From NCBI GenBank assembly GCA_002479245.1, contig DLMG01000409.1, positions 1-9,712 on the forward strand: a DNA stretch of 9,712 nucleotides. Direction: 5' to 3'. A program made the translations under genes and the position numbers. The notes beneath the pieces were generated by a model. The model saw nothing but the letters and a program-made list of their open reading frames with translations, was not told the DNA's origin and ran no database searches. Position 1 is the stretch's first letter. Each line of letters starts with the position of its first letter. This DNA is from Verrucomicrobia subdivision 3 bacterium UBA7542 (lineage in GTDB: Bacteria; Verrucomicrobiota; Verrucomicrobiia; Limisphaerales; UBA11358). This document shows positions 1 to 6,342 of the stretch, piece after piece.

Positions 1-72
1 CCGGAGGATTTCCTGGGGATTAAGTTTCACAGTGCGGGAAGCGCCGGCACTCCAAGATAAAACCGCCCAAGG

Positions 73-1098
73 TTATCCGCGCGCCGCCTGGAGGAAGGCT
101 TGGAGATTGGCGGTGGTCACGCCGGGCGGCACACCGCCGCCGCACGAGAGAATGAGTCGCGACGGGTCCTTCGCCTCCGCCAGCAGTTTTTTCACGGCGG
201 CGCGCACGTCGTCGGGCGTGCCCTGCGCCAGCACGTCGCGCGGCGGGATGTTGCCGAGGATGGTGAGTTTGTTGCCGGAAAGCCGCCGCATTTCGGTGAG
301 CGAAGTCTGGATGCCGGGGTTGTAGAGATTGATGCCGAAGTCCGGATAATACTTGATGGATTTGGCGCACGGCGCGTCGTTGTGGAAAAATTTCACCGTG
401 ACCTTTACGTCATACAATTCACGAAGATAAGGCAGGCCGAACTCGACGAAATCCGGTTCGCCCATGAAGCCCACGATGTCGTCGAGCATCATCATGCCGT
501 CAATCGTGGGGAACGTCTCACGCTGGAGCGCGTGCCATTGCTTCAGGAAATCCGTGATGACCCGCAACAACCGGTGCACCGGTTCGGGGTCGGTCTTGAT
601 CGCCATCAGGAATTCGGTCGTGCCCATGAGGAACGTCGCCACGTTCAGCGGGCCGCGCGAGACGGAGAAGCGGATTTTGTGGCCGAGGGCTTCGATGCGC
701 GGGCGCGCCCAGCGCAGGCGATTGAGCATGAACGGCAGGAAACCGTCCGCGGCTGGATCGGGAACTTTGAGAGCGGCGATCGATCCGGCGTCGGTGATGA
801 TTTTGTCGGCGAAGGGGAATTCATTGCGCGGAAAAACGCAGCGGCTGCCAAACGCGGACGGTTCGGTGCACATGCCGAACTCGGACCAGAACCCCGGCAG
901 GAACCAGACATCGGGAAACGTTTCGATGGCCTTGCGGTTCGTCTCGAACCAGAGCGTCTCGCTCGACAGATAATCGGCAATGTCCAGCCCCTGCCAGCCG
1001 GGCAGCCACGGGCAGTCAACAATGAAACCCACGGGTAGCGGGTTCAGTATTTCACCACGCAATACGGCGAGCAGATCGTTCCATTGTCGGTCAGTCAT
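73..1098 (-). CDS. Uroporphyrinogen decarboxylase (URO-D) superfamily protein
   Basis: A 341-residue cytoplasmic protein with the features of the URO-D/methyltransferase superfamily rather than true HemE. Visible landmarks are the LDDIVGFMGEPDF segment near residues 205-217 (the family's acidic DD-x-G stretch), FFHNDAPC near 237-244, LGNIPPRDVLAQGTPDDV near 281-298 and SCGGGVPPG near 318-326. In corrinoid-type methyltransferases of this fold (MtaA, MtbA, CmuA) a zinc ion is held by His-x-Cys and a later Cys. Here His239, Cys244 and Cys319 could do this, but the first pair is spaced H-x4-C. The arginine-rich N-terminal substrate motif of HemE is not seen, so porphyrinogen decarboxylation is unlikely; methyl transfer or an unknown reaction on a small molecule is inferred. 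The ATG at 1098 is the first good start, with no Shine-Dalgarno sequence. It appears monocistronic here, but partners could lie beyond base 1. Family call firm, substrate unknown. Confidence 0.85.
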   Translation of the reverse strand: MTDRQWNDLLAVLRGEILNPLPVGFIVDCPWLPGWQGLDIADYLSSETLWFETNRKAIETFPDVWFLPGFWSEFGMCTEPSAFGSRCVFPRNEFPFADKIITDAGSIAALKVPDPAADGFLPFMLNRLRWARPRIEALGHKIRFSVSRGPLNVATFLMGTTEFLMAIKTDPEPVHRLLRVITDFLKQWHALQRETFPTIDGMMMLDDIVGFMGEPDFVEFGLPYLRELYDVKVTVKFFHNDAPCAKSIKYYPDFGINLYNPGIQTSLTEMRRLSGNKLTILGNIPPRDVLAQGTPDDVRAAVKKLLAEAKDPSRLILSCGGGVPPGVTTANLQAFLQAARG

Positions 1099-1170
1099 GG
1101 CAGGGTTTCTTTTGTTTGCAGAACGGATTAACGTAATTTCCGCCCCAACGCACGCTTCAAATTGTAAGTG

Positions 1171-1296
1171 TAGCGTCGCGTGTCCTCACGCGACAGTTTG
1201 GAGTCCCGCGTTTACGCGGTCCGGACAGGCGGCAACGCCAGGGGAACAGCCTGAAGGCTGGACACCAAACAATGAGGCGCGGGGTTGCGCACCCTC
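1171..1296. repeat. Intergenic mosaic of short hairpins
   Basis: The gap between the URO-D-like gene and maf holds several adjoining inverted repeats. An 8-bp stem with a TCCT loop lies at 1175-1194 (GTCGCGTG/CACGCGAC). A 5-bp stem with a TTTA loop lies at 1206-1219 (CCGCG/CGCGG). A 4-bp stem with a GCAA loop lies at 1228-1239. A 6-bp stem with a 2-base spacer lies at 1247-1260 (CAGCCT/AGGCTG). A looser GC-rich pairing lies around 1274-1296. No T-tract follows any of them, so they do not look like intrinsic terminators. The arrangement resembles the dispersed intergenic palindromes I associate with Pedosphaera-type genomes. Confidence 0.6.
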
Positions 1297-1329
1297 GACA
1301 CTTCAACCGACATTGCTTAAATTTGCCGC

Positions 1330-1902
1330 GTGAATTTGCCGCCGCTCATTCTTGCTTCGGCCTCGCCGCGCCGCGCGGAATTGTTGCGGCAATTGAAACT
1401 GAAATTTCAGGTTGTTTCCAGCGACGCAGCCGAAATTCTGTACGAACAACTGTCGCCGCTCGAACTTTGCCAGACCAACGCCCATCGCAAGGCGCGCGCG
1501 GTGGCAAAGAAAAACCCCGACTCGCTCGTGCTCGGGGCGGACACGCTGGTATTTCTCGGCGGCGAAATCATGGGCAAGCCCATAAGCCCCGCCGACGCGG
1601 AACGGATGCTGACGCGGCTGCAAGGCCGGACGCATCAAGTCGTCACCGGCATCAGCCTGATTCATTTGCGCGCACACCGGGAACGGATTTTTGCGGTGAG
1701 CACGGACGTGATATTTCATCCGCTCGATGCCGGACAAATCCGCGACTATCTGGCGAAGGTGAATCCGCTGGACAAGGCGGGCGCTTATGCCATCCAAGAG
1801 CACGGCGAAAAAATTATCGCGGAAATCTCCGGCTCTTACAGCAATGTGGTTGGTTTGCCATTGGAACGATTGCGCGCGGAAATTGCCAGACTACAATTGT
1901 AG
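1330..1902 (+). CDS. maf: Maf family nucleoside triphosphate pyrophosphatase (probable dTTP/UTP type)
   Basis: A 190-residue protein, normal length for Maf/HAM1-like pyrophosphatases, which cleave (d)NTPs to the monophosphate plus pyrophosphate in the cytoplasm and are linked to septum formation and removal of modified nucleotides. Diagnostic motifs are all present: SASPRR at residues 10-15, GADTLVFLGG near 70-79 with the catalytic-site Asp, GKP just after, THQVVTGISL near 104-113, DKAGAYAIQ near 148-156 and GSYSNVVGLP near 168-177. The last two blocks match the YhdE/Bacillus Maf branch (dTTP and UTP) better than the YceF branch (7-methyl-GTP). The start is a GTG; no ATG or TTG codon further upstream fits the alignment as well, since SASPRR is normally about ten residues from the N terminus. 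No Shine-Dalgarno sequence is evident. Function is confident; substrate branch is inferred from the motifs. Confidence 0.95.
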   Translation: MNLPPLILASASPRRAELLRQLKLKFQVVSSDAAEILYEQLSPLELCQTNAHRKARAVAKKNPDSLVLGADTLVFLGGEIMGKPISPADAERMLTRLQGRTHQVVTGISLIHLRAHRERIFAVSTDVIFHPLDAGQIRDYLAKVNPLDKAGAYAIQEHGEKIIAEISGSYSNVVGLPLERLRAEIARLQL

Positions 1903-1932
1903 TGACCCCCACCATGGACAACCGGATTTGAA

Positions 1933-1961
1933 TTGCAATTAAATTGTGCATGAACTAGAAT
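1933..1961 (+). promoter_or_regulatory. Sigma-70-like promoter for the FG-GAP gene
   Basis: TTGCAA at 1933-1938 and TAGAAT at 1956-1961 are separated by exactly 17 bases, each one or two mismatches from consensus, within a locally AT-rich stretch. This would place transcription start near 1968, about 24 bases before the ATG at 1992. Position, spacing and orientation all fit the secreted-protein gene. No test of activity is possible here. Confidence 0.55.
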
Positions 1962-1991
1962 TAAAAATCATCGTCAACTTCTAGCCAACCG

Positions 1992-3335
1992 ATGAAACTT
2001 AACGTCATCCTTATAATGACACTGGCGTTGCTTACTTGTGCGTATGACGCCACTGCCCAAAGCTTCGTGCTCTCTTCCTCGCCTACGACTGGAACTGCTC
2101 CCAACATGGTGGTTGCGGCAGATATTAACGGAGATGGCAAAGTAGACTTAATTAGCGCTAATTTTGGAACTCACACTCTGACAGTACTGACCAATGACGG
2201 TAAAGGTGGTTTTTTACTCGCCTCAACACAAGGTGTGGGCAATGATCCTAGTTGTGTTGTTGCAGTGGATATCAATGGTGATGGCAAAATAGACCTGATA
2301 AGTGCGAACACCTATGGCAACACCCTCACGATTCTGACCAACGATGGAAACGGAGGTTTTTCACTTTCTGCGACACTCAGTGTAGGCAACCGTCCAACGT
2401 CGGTTATTGCATCTGACACCAAAGGTCAAGGAAAGCTGGACTTAATTACTGCAAACGGCGTAGACAACACTTTGATAGTTCTGACCAACAATGGCAACGG
2501 AAGTTTTGGATCAAACGCCACTTACACTGTAGGCTTCGATCCGGTTTCAGTCGTAGCAGCCGACGTTAACGGCGACGGTAAACTGGATTTGATCACGGCG
2601 AATTTCGGTAGCACTTCGCTTAACGGCAACAATCTGACTGTGTTGACCAACAATGGTAGCGGTGGTTTTGGCTCCAATGCCACTTACAATGTGGGCAATG
2701 GACCCAATGCGGTTGTTGCAGCAGATGTCAATGGTGATGGCAAGGTTGATTTGATTAGCGCAAACTGGGGTAATGGTGGTTCCGGCAACACATTGACGGT
2801 GTTAACCAACAATGGCAGTGGTGGTTTTGGATCGAATGCAACTTATATTGTAGGCAACGGACCTTCTTTCCTCGTCGCGGCTGATGTCAATGGCGATGGG
2901 AAAGTCGACTTGATTAGCGCAAACACCCAGAGCAATTCATTGACAGTTCTGACCAACAACGGCAGTGGTGGGTTCGTGCTTGCCACTACGGTGCCTGTAG
3001 GCAATGGCCCTTTCGGTGTGACGGCAGCAGATGTCAACGGGGACGGTAGGCTGGATTTGATCAGCGCAAACCGGTTAGCAAGCACGCTTACGGTGGTCAC
3101 CAACTCTTCTACGTTCTTGCCGAGATTGACTATCAAATATTCGGGCAACAGTGTGATCGTGTCGTGGCCTTCGCCTTGGACTGGTTGGGCCGGTTGGATG
3201 TTGCAGCAGAATACCAACCTGAACACAACTAATTGGATGAACTTCAGCGATACGATCGGCGACGACGGTGCGATCAGAAGCGTGACCAATTCATCCCCGA
3301 CAGACAATTTATTCTTCCGTCTAGCACATCCTTAA
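1992..3335 (+). CDS. Secreted FG-GAP/VCBS repeat protein with verrucomicrobial C-terminal module
   Basis: A 447-residue exported protein. Residues 1-22 form a signal peptide (MKLN, hydrophobic core, A-T-A cleavage site before Q23); Cys16 is not in a convincing lipobox. Seven FG-GAP/VCBS repeats follow, each carrying an EF-hand-like calcium loop of the form DxNGDGKxDL, with first Asp at residues 44, 93, 142, 191, 245, 298 and 347. The period is 49 residues, with insertions of 5 and 4 residues in repeats 4 and 5. Repeat 3 reads DTKGQGKLDL and has lost key acidic ligands. Seven repeats would fit a beta-propeller. Residues about 377-447 (LTIKYSGNSVIVSWP, a W-rich centre, final FFRLAHP) match a C-terminal module often found on secreted verrucomicrobial proteins. 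A role in extracellular adhesion or carbohydrate/protein binding is inferred. Codons are more AT-rich than in the neighbours (about 50% GC in a sampled line against 65% in the peptidase gene). Confidence 0.9.
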   Translation: MKLNVILIMTLALLTCAYDATAQSFVLSSSPTTGTAPNMVVAADINGDGKVDLISANFGTHTLTVLTNDGKGGFLLASTQGVGNDPSCVVAVDINGDGKIDLISANTYGNTLTILTNDGNGGFSLSATLSVGNRPTSVIASDTKGQGKLDLITANGVDNTLIVLTNNGNGSFGSNATYTVGFDPVSVVAADVNGDGKLDLITANFGSTSLNGNNLTVLTNNGSGGFGSNATYNVGNGPNAVVAADVNGDGKVDLISANWGNGGSGNTLTVLTNNGSGGFGSNATYIVGNGPSFLVAADVNGDGKVDLISANTQSNSLTVLTNNGSGGFVLATTVPVGNGPFGVTAADVNGDGRLDLISANRLASTLTVVTNSSTFLPRLTIKYSGNSVIVSWPSPWTGWAGWMLQQNTNLNTTNWMNFSDTIGDDGAIRSVTNSSPTDNLFFRLAHP

Positions 3336-3404
3336 CGTTTGTCGTAACTAGGCAACAACCGACTCAATTCCTGCCACCGCAACGTGCTCATCCACCAGCC
3401 GTTT

Positions 3405-3980
3405 TCAAAACGACTCTTGCGCAAGGCCAGGCGTCGAGGCGGTATAGATGGGCATGGACGGCAACGCCCGGTTGCCTTGCCGGGTCAGCAAGGCATCCAG
3501 TTTATCCAAGGACTGATTGGCAACCCTCTGGTAGTTGGCAATGGTCGGCGCCAGATCATTGTCCGCTTCCGATACCAACACGGTTTGGGTGCCGGTTTGT
3601 GGGGGTGGAGTAACCTCCGGTGGTTGCCGCCAGATGGCGACGGTAACGCCGATCACCACCAATACCGCGATGGCCGGCAAAGACATGCGCCAGTTCGACA
3701 GGGTTCCATGAAAATACGCCGCCAGGATTTCCCCAAGGGAATCCGGTTTTGCCGCCCGCAATTTACCGGCCAATTTTCGGTGAAAACTTTCGGACGCCTG
3801 AACATCCGGATTTGACTCTGTTGCCACCAGCATTTCAGTCACGTTTGAAATTTCCGCCAGATAGCGGCGACAGCCTTCACAGGTTTCCAGATGCGCTTGA
3901 AGCTGCCGCGTCTGCCGCGCATCCAGAGCGTTCGATGCCAGCCAGGCAATGAGTTTCCGGTTTTGAGCACAAGGTTTCAT
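3405..3980 (-). CDS. Membrane-anchored zinc-finger anti-sigma factor
   Basis: A 191-residue protein starting at the ATG whose last bases overlap the TGA of the sigma gene (ATGA, 3977-3980). It has an anti-sigma zinc-finger domain with Cys4, His30, Cys34 and Cys37 (H-x3-C-x2-C within AHLETCEGCRRYL), a linker, one membrane helix at about residues 99-117 (SLPAIAVLVVIGVTVAIW) and a periplasmic tail of about 70 residues with no recognised sensor domain. By analogy with the ZAS family it would hold the partner sigma factor at the membrane until an envelope signal releases it. An in-frame ORF continues upstream to about 4091, but this lies inside the sigma gene and encodes none of the family's sequence, so the 3980 start is preferred. 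It is also the only start in the window with a clear ribosome-binding stretch (AAAGG, nine bases upstream). The function is inferred from motif plus neighbour and is well supported. Confidence 0.88.
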   Translation of the reverse strand: MKPCAQNRKLIAWLASNALDARQTRQLQAHLETCEGCRRYLAEISNVTEMLVATESNPDVQASESFHRKLAGKLRAAKPDSLGEILAAYFHGTLSNWRMSLPAIAVLVVIGVTVAIWRQPPEVTPPPQTGTQTVLVSEADNDLAPTIANYQRVANQSLDKLDALLTRQGNRALPSMPIYTASTPGLAQESF

Positions 3981-4648
3981 AACACACCGCCTTTCGTTTT
4001 GAAATCGGACCGTTGGGCGCTGAAGGCATTCATTTTCCGAAGCTTGTCCAAGGCATGAAACAAACGGGATTTGACCGTCCCCACCGAGCAACCCAGGGCG
4101 GCGGCAATGCCCTCCAATGAATCATCCACGTAAAAACGCAGAAAGATGACCTGCTGGTGTTTGGCCGGCAATGCCTGGACGCATTGCCGCACGAGCACCG
4201 CCTGCTCACGCAGTTCGACGGCCTGGTCCGGCAGGGCGGCGTGGTCGGGCAGATTGGTTTGTTTCTCAAATTCATCTTGATCCCGCGCACCGGACGTGGC
4301 AGCCGGCCGGAGACGATTTCTCCGGAGGACATTGCGGTAACGATTCAACAGAATCGCGCAAAGCCAGGTGAAAAACTGGCAGCGCCCGTTGTAGCGGTGC
4401 AAACACTTCCACGCTTCCACCAGCGTGTCCTGCGCCAGTTCTTCAGCCAGCGTAAGGTTGCCACACAACGCGGCGGCCTGTCGCAACAGCCGGGTTCCAT
4501 GGACGCGGCAAATCTCACCAAACGCCTCGGCGTCGCCGGCCCGGGCCTGGTCGAGAAGACTTCGCGGGTCTGAGATTTCGGTTTCCACGAACGTTGGACT
4601 CAGGCTGAACACATTTCGATTATAGCCGAAAAACCGGGACAGTTCCAT
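3977..4648 (-). CDS. ECF-type RNA polymerase sigma factor
   Basis: Group 4 (extracytoplasmic function) sigma-70 family member. Counting from the ATG at 4648, region 2 lies at about residues 41-110, including AEELAQDTLVEAW and FTWLCAILLNRYRNVLRR, and region 4 at about 155-206, including ALPAKHQQVIFLRFYVD and the helix-turn-helix IAAALGCSVGTVKSRLFHAL, which should bind the -35 element. There is no region 1.1 or 3, as expected for the class. The true start is doubtful. The ATG at 4648 sits in the loop/stem of a terminator hairpin and upstream of a TATAAT sequence, so a transcript from that promoter could not include it. A GTG at 4588 would give 203 residues beginning VETEISDPRSLLDQ, a more typical N terminus. 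The gene overlaps the anti-sigma gene by four bases, which implies translational coupling. Family call firm; target genes unknown. Confidence 0.9.
   Translation of the reverse strand: MELSRFFGYNRNVFSLSPTFVETEISDPRSLLDQARAGDAEAFGEICRVHGTRLLRQAAALCGNLTLAEELAQDTLVEAWKCLHRYNGRCQFFTWLCAILLNRYRNVLRRNRLRPAATSGARDQDEFEKQTNLPDHAALPDQAVELREQAVLVRQCVQALPAKHQQVIFLRFYVDDSLEGIAAALGCSVGTVKSRLFHALDKLRKMNAFSAQRSDFKTKGGVL
4619..4647 (-). promoter_or_regulatory. Possible promoter for the sigma/anti-sigma operon
   Basis: Read on the minus strand, a perfect TATAAT lies at 4624-4619. TGGAAC at 4647-4642 is 17 bases upstream of it and is a weak match to TTGACA (3 of 6). The same bases contain GGAAC, the usual -35 core recognised by ECF sigma factors, so autoregulation is conceivable, but the -10 is of housekeeping type. 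Transcription would start near 4612, downstream of the ATG at 4648. The upstream half lies inside a terminator stem, so part of the resemblance may be coincidental. Confidence 0.4.
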
Positions 4649-4673
4649 CGTGGAACTGTCCGCCCGTTTTTTT
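4629..4673. terminator. Probable bidirectional intrinsic terminator
   Basis: A perfect 11-bp inverted repeat with a three-base loop occupies 4637-4661 (GGACAGTTCCA, TCG, TGGAACTGTCC). On the minus strand it is followed by CGG and five T (4633-4629) and preceded by an A-tract, directly after the stop codon at 4684 of the secreted-protein gene; this is where a terminator for that gene belongs. On the plus strand seven T (4667-4673) follow after a five-base gap. The same hairpin overlaps the annotated ATG of the sigma gene and could also act as a dyad operator. Confidence 0.7.
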
Positions 4674-4683
4674 GTTTAATGAA

Positions 4684-5961
4684 TCATGGTTTTACCGCTT
4701 TGCCAATATTTGGTGAAGAAACGGAAAATGGAGGTCCCTCTTTCTCGACAAAGATGATCCCGCAGGAAACTTTGCCGAGAGAATAGGCGGATTCGAGTTT
4801 AAATCCACGGTCCACCCCCTCGAACACAAAACGTTGGAAGGCAAAAGGGCCGTTTCCAAAAGGATCCATCACAGTCTTGAATCCCGCTTCGCCGTGCAGT
4901 TTGTATTCCACCCCCGCATGAACCATTGCCAGTTCCGCTTGTGCTCTGAATTCCCGCCGACGCGGCCCTCCTACCGCAAGCAATGGATTGGGGAGAATGA
5001 CAGGAACCAAGGGGTTTTGAGATTTCTGAATTTCCGTGTCGAACTTTTGCATCTGTGCTTCAAACTCTGGCTGCGGCAACGCCATGATGCTGGCGAGACG
5101 CGGATAGAGCGGTTCCATGTCACGGATCAGTTTGAGAACTCCATCACTTGTTCCGCCTGATGCGACAAAAATGCGCTGCCAGACATTGGTGTCCTGTTTT
5201 TCTCCGCGTTCCCCATGAAACACGAAATCAAAACCGCAACGATCGAAATCTGTGTGAATGTCTTCCATTGCCTTCATGTCGTTTCCTGGATTCTCCTGCT
5301 GCAACTTCTGAATCTTGGTTGCCAGCCAATCAGGACCAAGCAATTTTTCTGACATCATGGCAGTGGCCACCGTGCCCCGGGCCGGAGCCGCATCGAATCC
5401 ATCCATCAACTGCTTCAGGGTCTCCGGTGAGAACTGGCCGAAATTTCCCGCCACTGTGGCATACTCGAGGGCTTCAACGGCCTGTTGAACCAGCGTGCCA
5501 AACAAAGTGCCGTCACGGGAGACATTTCTGCCCAGCACGAACGCCGCGAGCAAATCATCGCACGCGGCGGCTTGATTGCCATGTTGCAAATCCCACATCG
5601 CGCGCAACTGCGACGCTTGGGCCACCTTCTTGGTGGGGGCCAAATGAGGAAGTTGCGTGGCTGGGCCGGGACTCATATTAATGCCCCAGTCACAGGGCAC
5701 TTTTTGTTGTGCCGCTTGTCGCACCAACTTGAACTCACTGTCATACCTGGCTATAAGTTCGCCGAACCGTTCCGGGAGTTTTTGGCCATGCCAATTGGTT
5801 TCGAACAGATAGTCACGGTCAGTCTGCGACAACTCCGGCGCCAACAGAAACGCCTGATAATAGAGCAGCGCCGGATTGATGTCCGTGCGGAACGGTTCGC
5901 CGCGCGCGGCAGGCAGGGTTAAAATCAGCAAAGCAAGGCAGGTGAATTTTGTGATTTTCAT
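4684..5961 (-). CDS. Secreted protein of unknown function
   Basis: A 425-residue protein that I do not recognise. The N terminus from the ATG at 5961 is a signal peptide: MKITK, hydrophobic core LALLILTLP, then AARG with probable cleavage near residue 21. A second in-frame ATG at 5982 would add seven residues (MQHRKTI) and remains possible; neither start has a clear Shine-Dalgarno sequence. The mature part is soluble-looking, without further membrane helices and with mixed helical character. Its first half contains a run suggestive of helical repeats (ASQLRAMWDLQHGNQAAACD and LLAAFVLGRNVSRDG). The C-terminal third has short hydrophobic-charged segments such as RRREFRAQAELAMVHAG, which look helical. 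No catalytic motif is evident. It precedes the sigma/anti-sigma pair on the same strand but is separated from it by a strong hairpin terminator, so co-transcription is doubtful. A lineage-restricted periplasmic or exported protein is the safest description. Confidence 0.8.
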   Translation of the reverse strand: MKITKFTCLALLILTLPAARGEPFRTDINPALLYYQAFLLAPELSQTDRDYLFETNWHGQKLPERFGELIARYDSEFKLVRQAAQQKVPCDWGINMSPGPATQLPHLAPTKKVAQASQLRAMWDLQHGNQAAACDDLLAAFVLGRNVSRDGTLFGTLVQQAVEALEYATVAGNFGQFSPETLKQLMDGFDAAPARGTVATAMMSEKLLGPDWLATKIQKLQQENPGNDMKAMEDIHTDFDRCGFDFVFHGERGEKQDTNVWQRIFVASGGTSDGVLKLIRDMEPLYPRLASIMALPQPEFEAQMQKFDTEIQKSQNPLVPVILPNPLLAVGGPRRREFRAQAELAMVHAGVEYKLHGEAGFKTVMDPFGNGPFAFQRFVFEGVDRGFKLESAYSLGKVSCGIIFVEKEGPPFSVSSPNIGKAVKP

Positions 5962-6035
5962 AATAGTTTTTCGATGTTGCATCTGCCCATTGATAACGTG
6001 AGCACGCCAAAAGGTTCATTCTTTTGTGACTTTTT

Positions 6036-6058
6036 GCCTGCTATGGAGGGGAGCAGGC
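6036..6058. repeat. Inverted repeat upstream of the unknown secreted-protein gene
   Basis: GCCTGCT (6036-6042) and AGCAGGC (6052-6058) form a 7-bp stem with a nine-base loop. A TTTTT tract lies on its left side on the plus strand, so it is not placed as a terminator for either neighbouring gene. It is 54-76 bases upstream of the 5982 start and might sit in a leader region. Confidence 0.35.
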
Positions 6059-6149
6059 CGTTCTGATAAAGACGCTATTGCAGTTCATATTGTTATTGGC
6101 GCACAAAAGTTCATGTGGAGATCTTGCGGACATTTCGTCTGCTCACAAA

Positions 6150-6276
6150 GCGCCAGGGGACTGGCGCACTCCAAGACGCTTCGCGTATTAGCAGAATCAT
6201 CGTGCCGCGCGCAGCGTCTTGGAGTGTCCACCCTCCGCAGTACTGCTACGGAGGACGGGCGGCGACCCTCCGCCGC
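6150..6276. repeat. Composite palindromic (REP-like) intergenic element
   Basis: Nested inverted repeats fill most of the gap between the M20 peptidase gene and the unknown secreted-protein gene. The first is GCGCCAG/CTGGCGC with a GGGA loop at 6150-6167. Next is a 14-bp pair CACTCCAAGACGCT (6167-6180) and AGCGTCTTGGAGTG (6213-6226), extended inward by CGCG/CGCG after one mismatch. Then CCTCCG/CGGAGG (6232-6237 and 6249-6254) encloses the palindrome GCAGTACTGC (6237-6246). Last is GGCGG/CCGCC (6258-6262 and 6270-6274). The element is non-coding and resembles, from memory, elements scattered between genes in Pedosphaera-like Verrucomicrobia. Confidence 0.7.
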
Positions 6277-6342
6277 TTTTGCCAGAAGCATGTCAAACTG
6301 TGCCAATGTTAACTGGACCTGCTATGAAGCCGGTGACCGGAT

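Noticed and set aside
100..1038. Long plus-strand open frame of 312 codons
   Set aside because: It is antisense to the URO-D-like gene, is rich in Arg/His/Gly as expected for the opposite strand of a GC-rich gene, and shows no family features.
2100..3120. Tandem DNA repeats considered as a CRISPR array or minisatellite
   Set aside because: The repeats are in frame, 147 bases in period, and encode FG-GAP calcium loops; there are no unique spacers of constant length.
3981..4091. N-terminal extension of the anti-sigma gene to 4091
   Set aside because: It overlaps the sigma gene's region 4 coding sequence in another frame; the ATGA overlap and the zinc-finger position fit the 3980 start.
6150..6280. 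Considered as a structured small RNA or tRNA-like gene
   Set aside because: The nested inverted repeats give no cloverleaf and no promoter or T-tract bounds them; an intergenic palindromic repeat explains them better.
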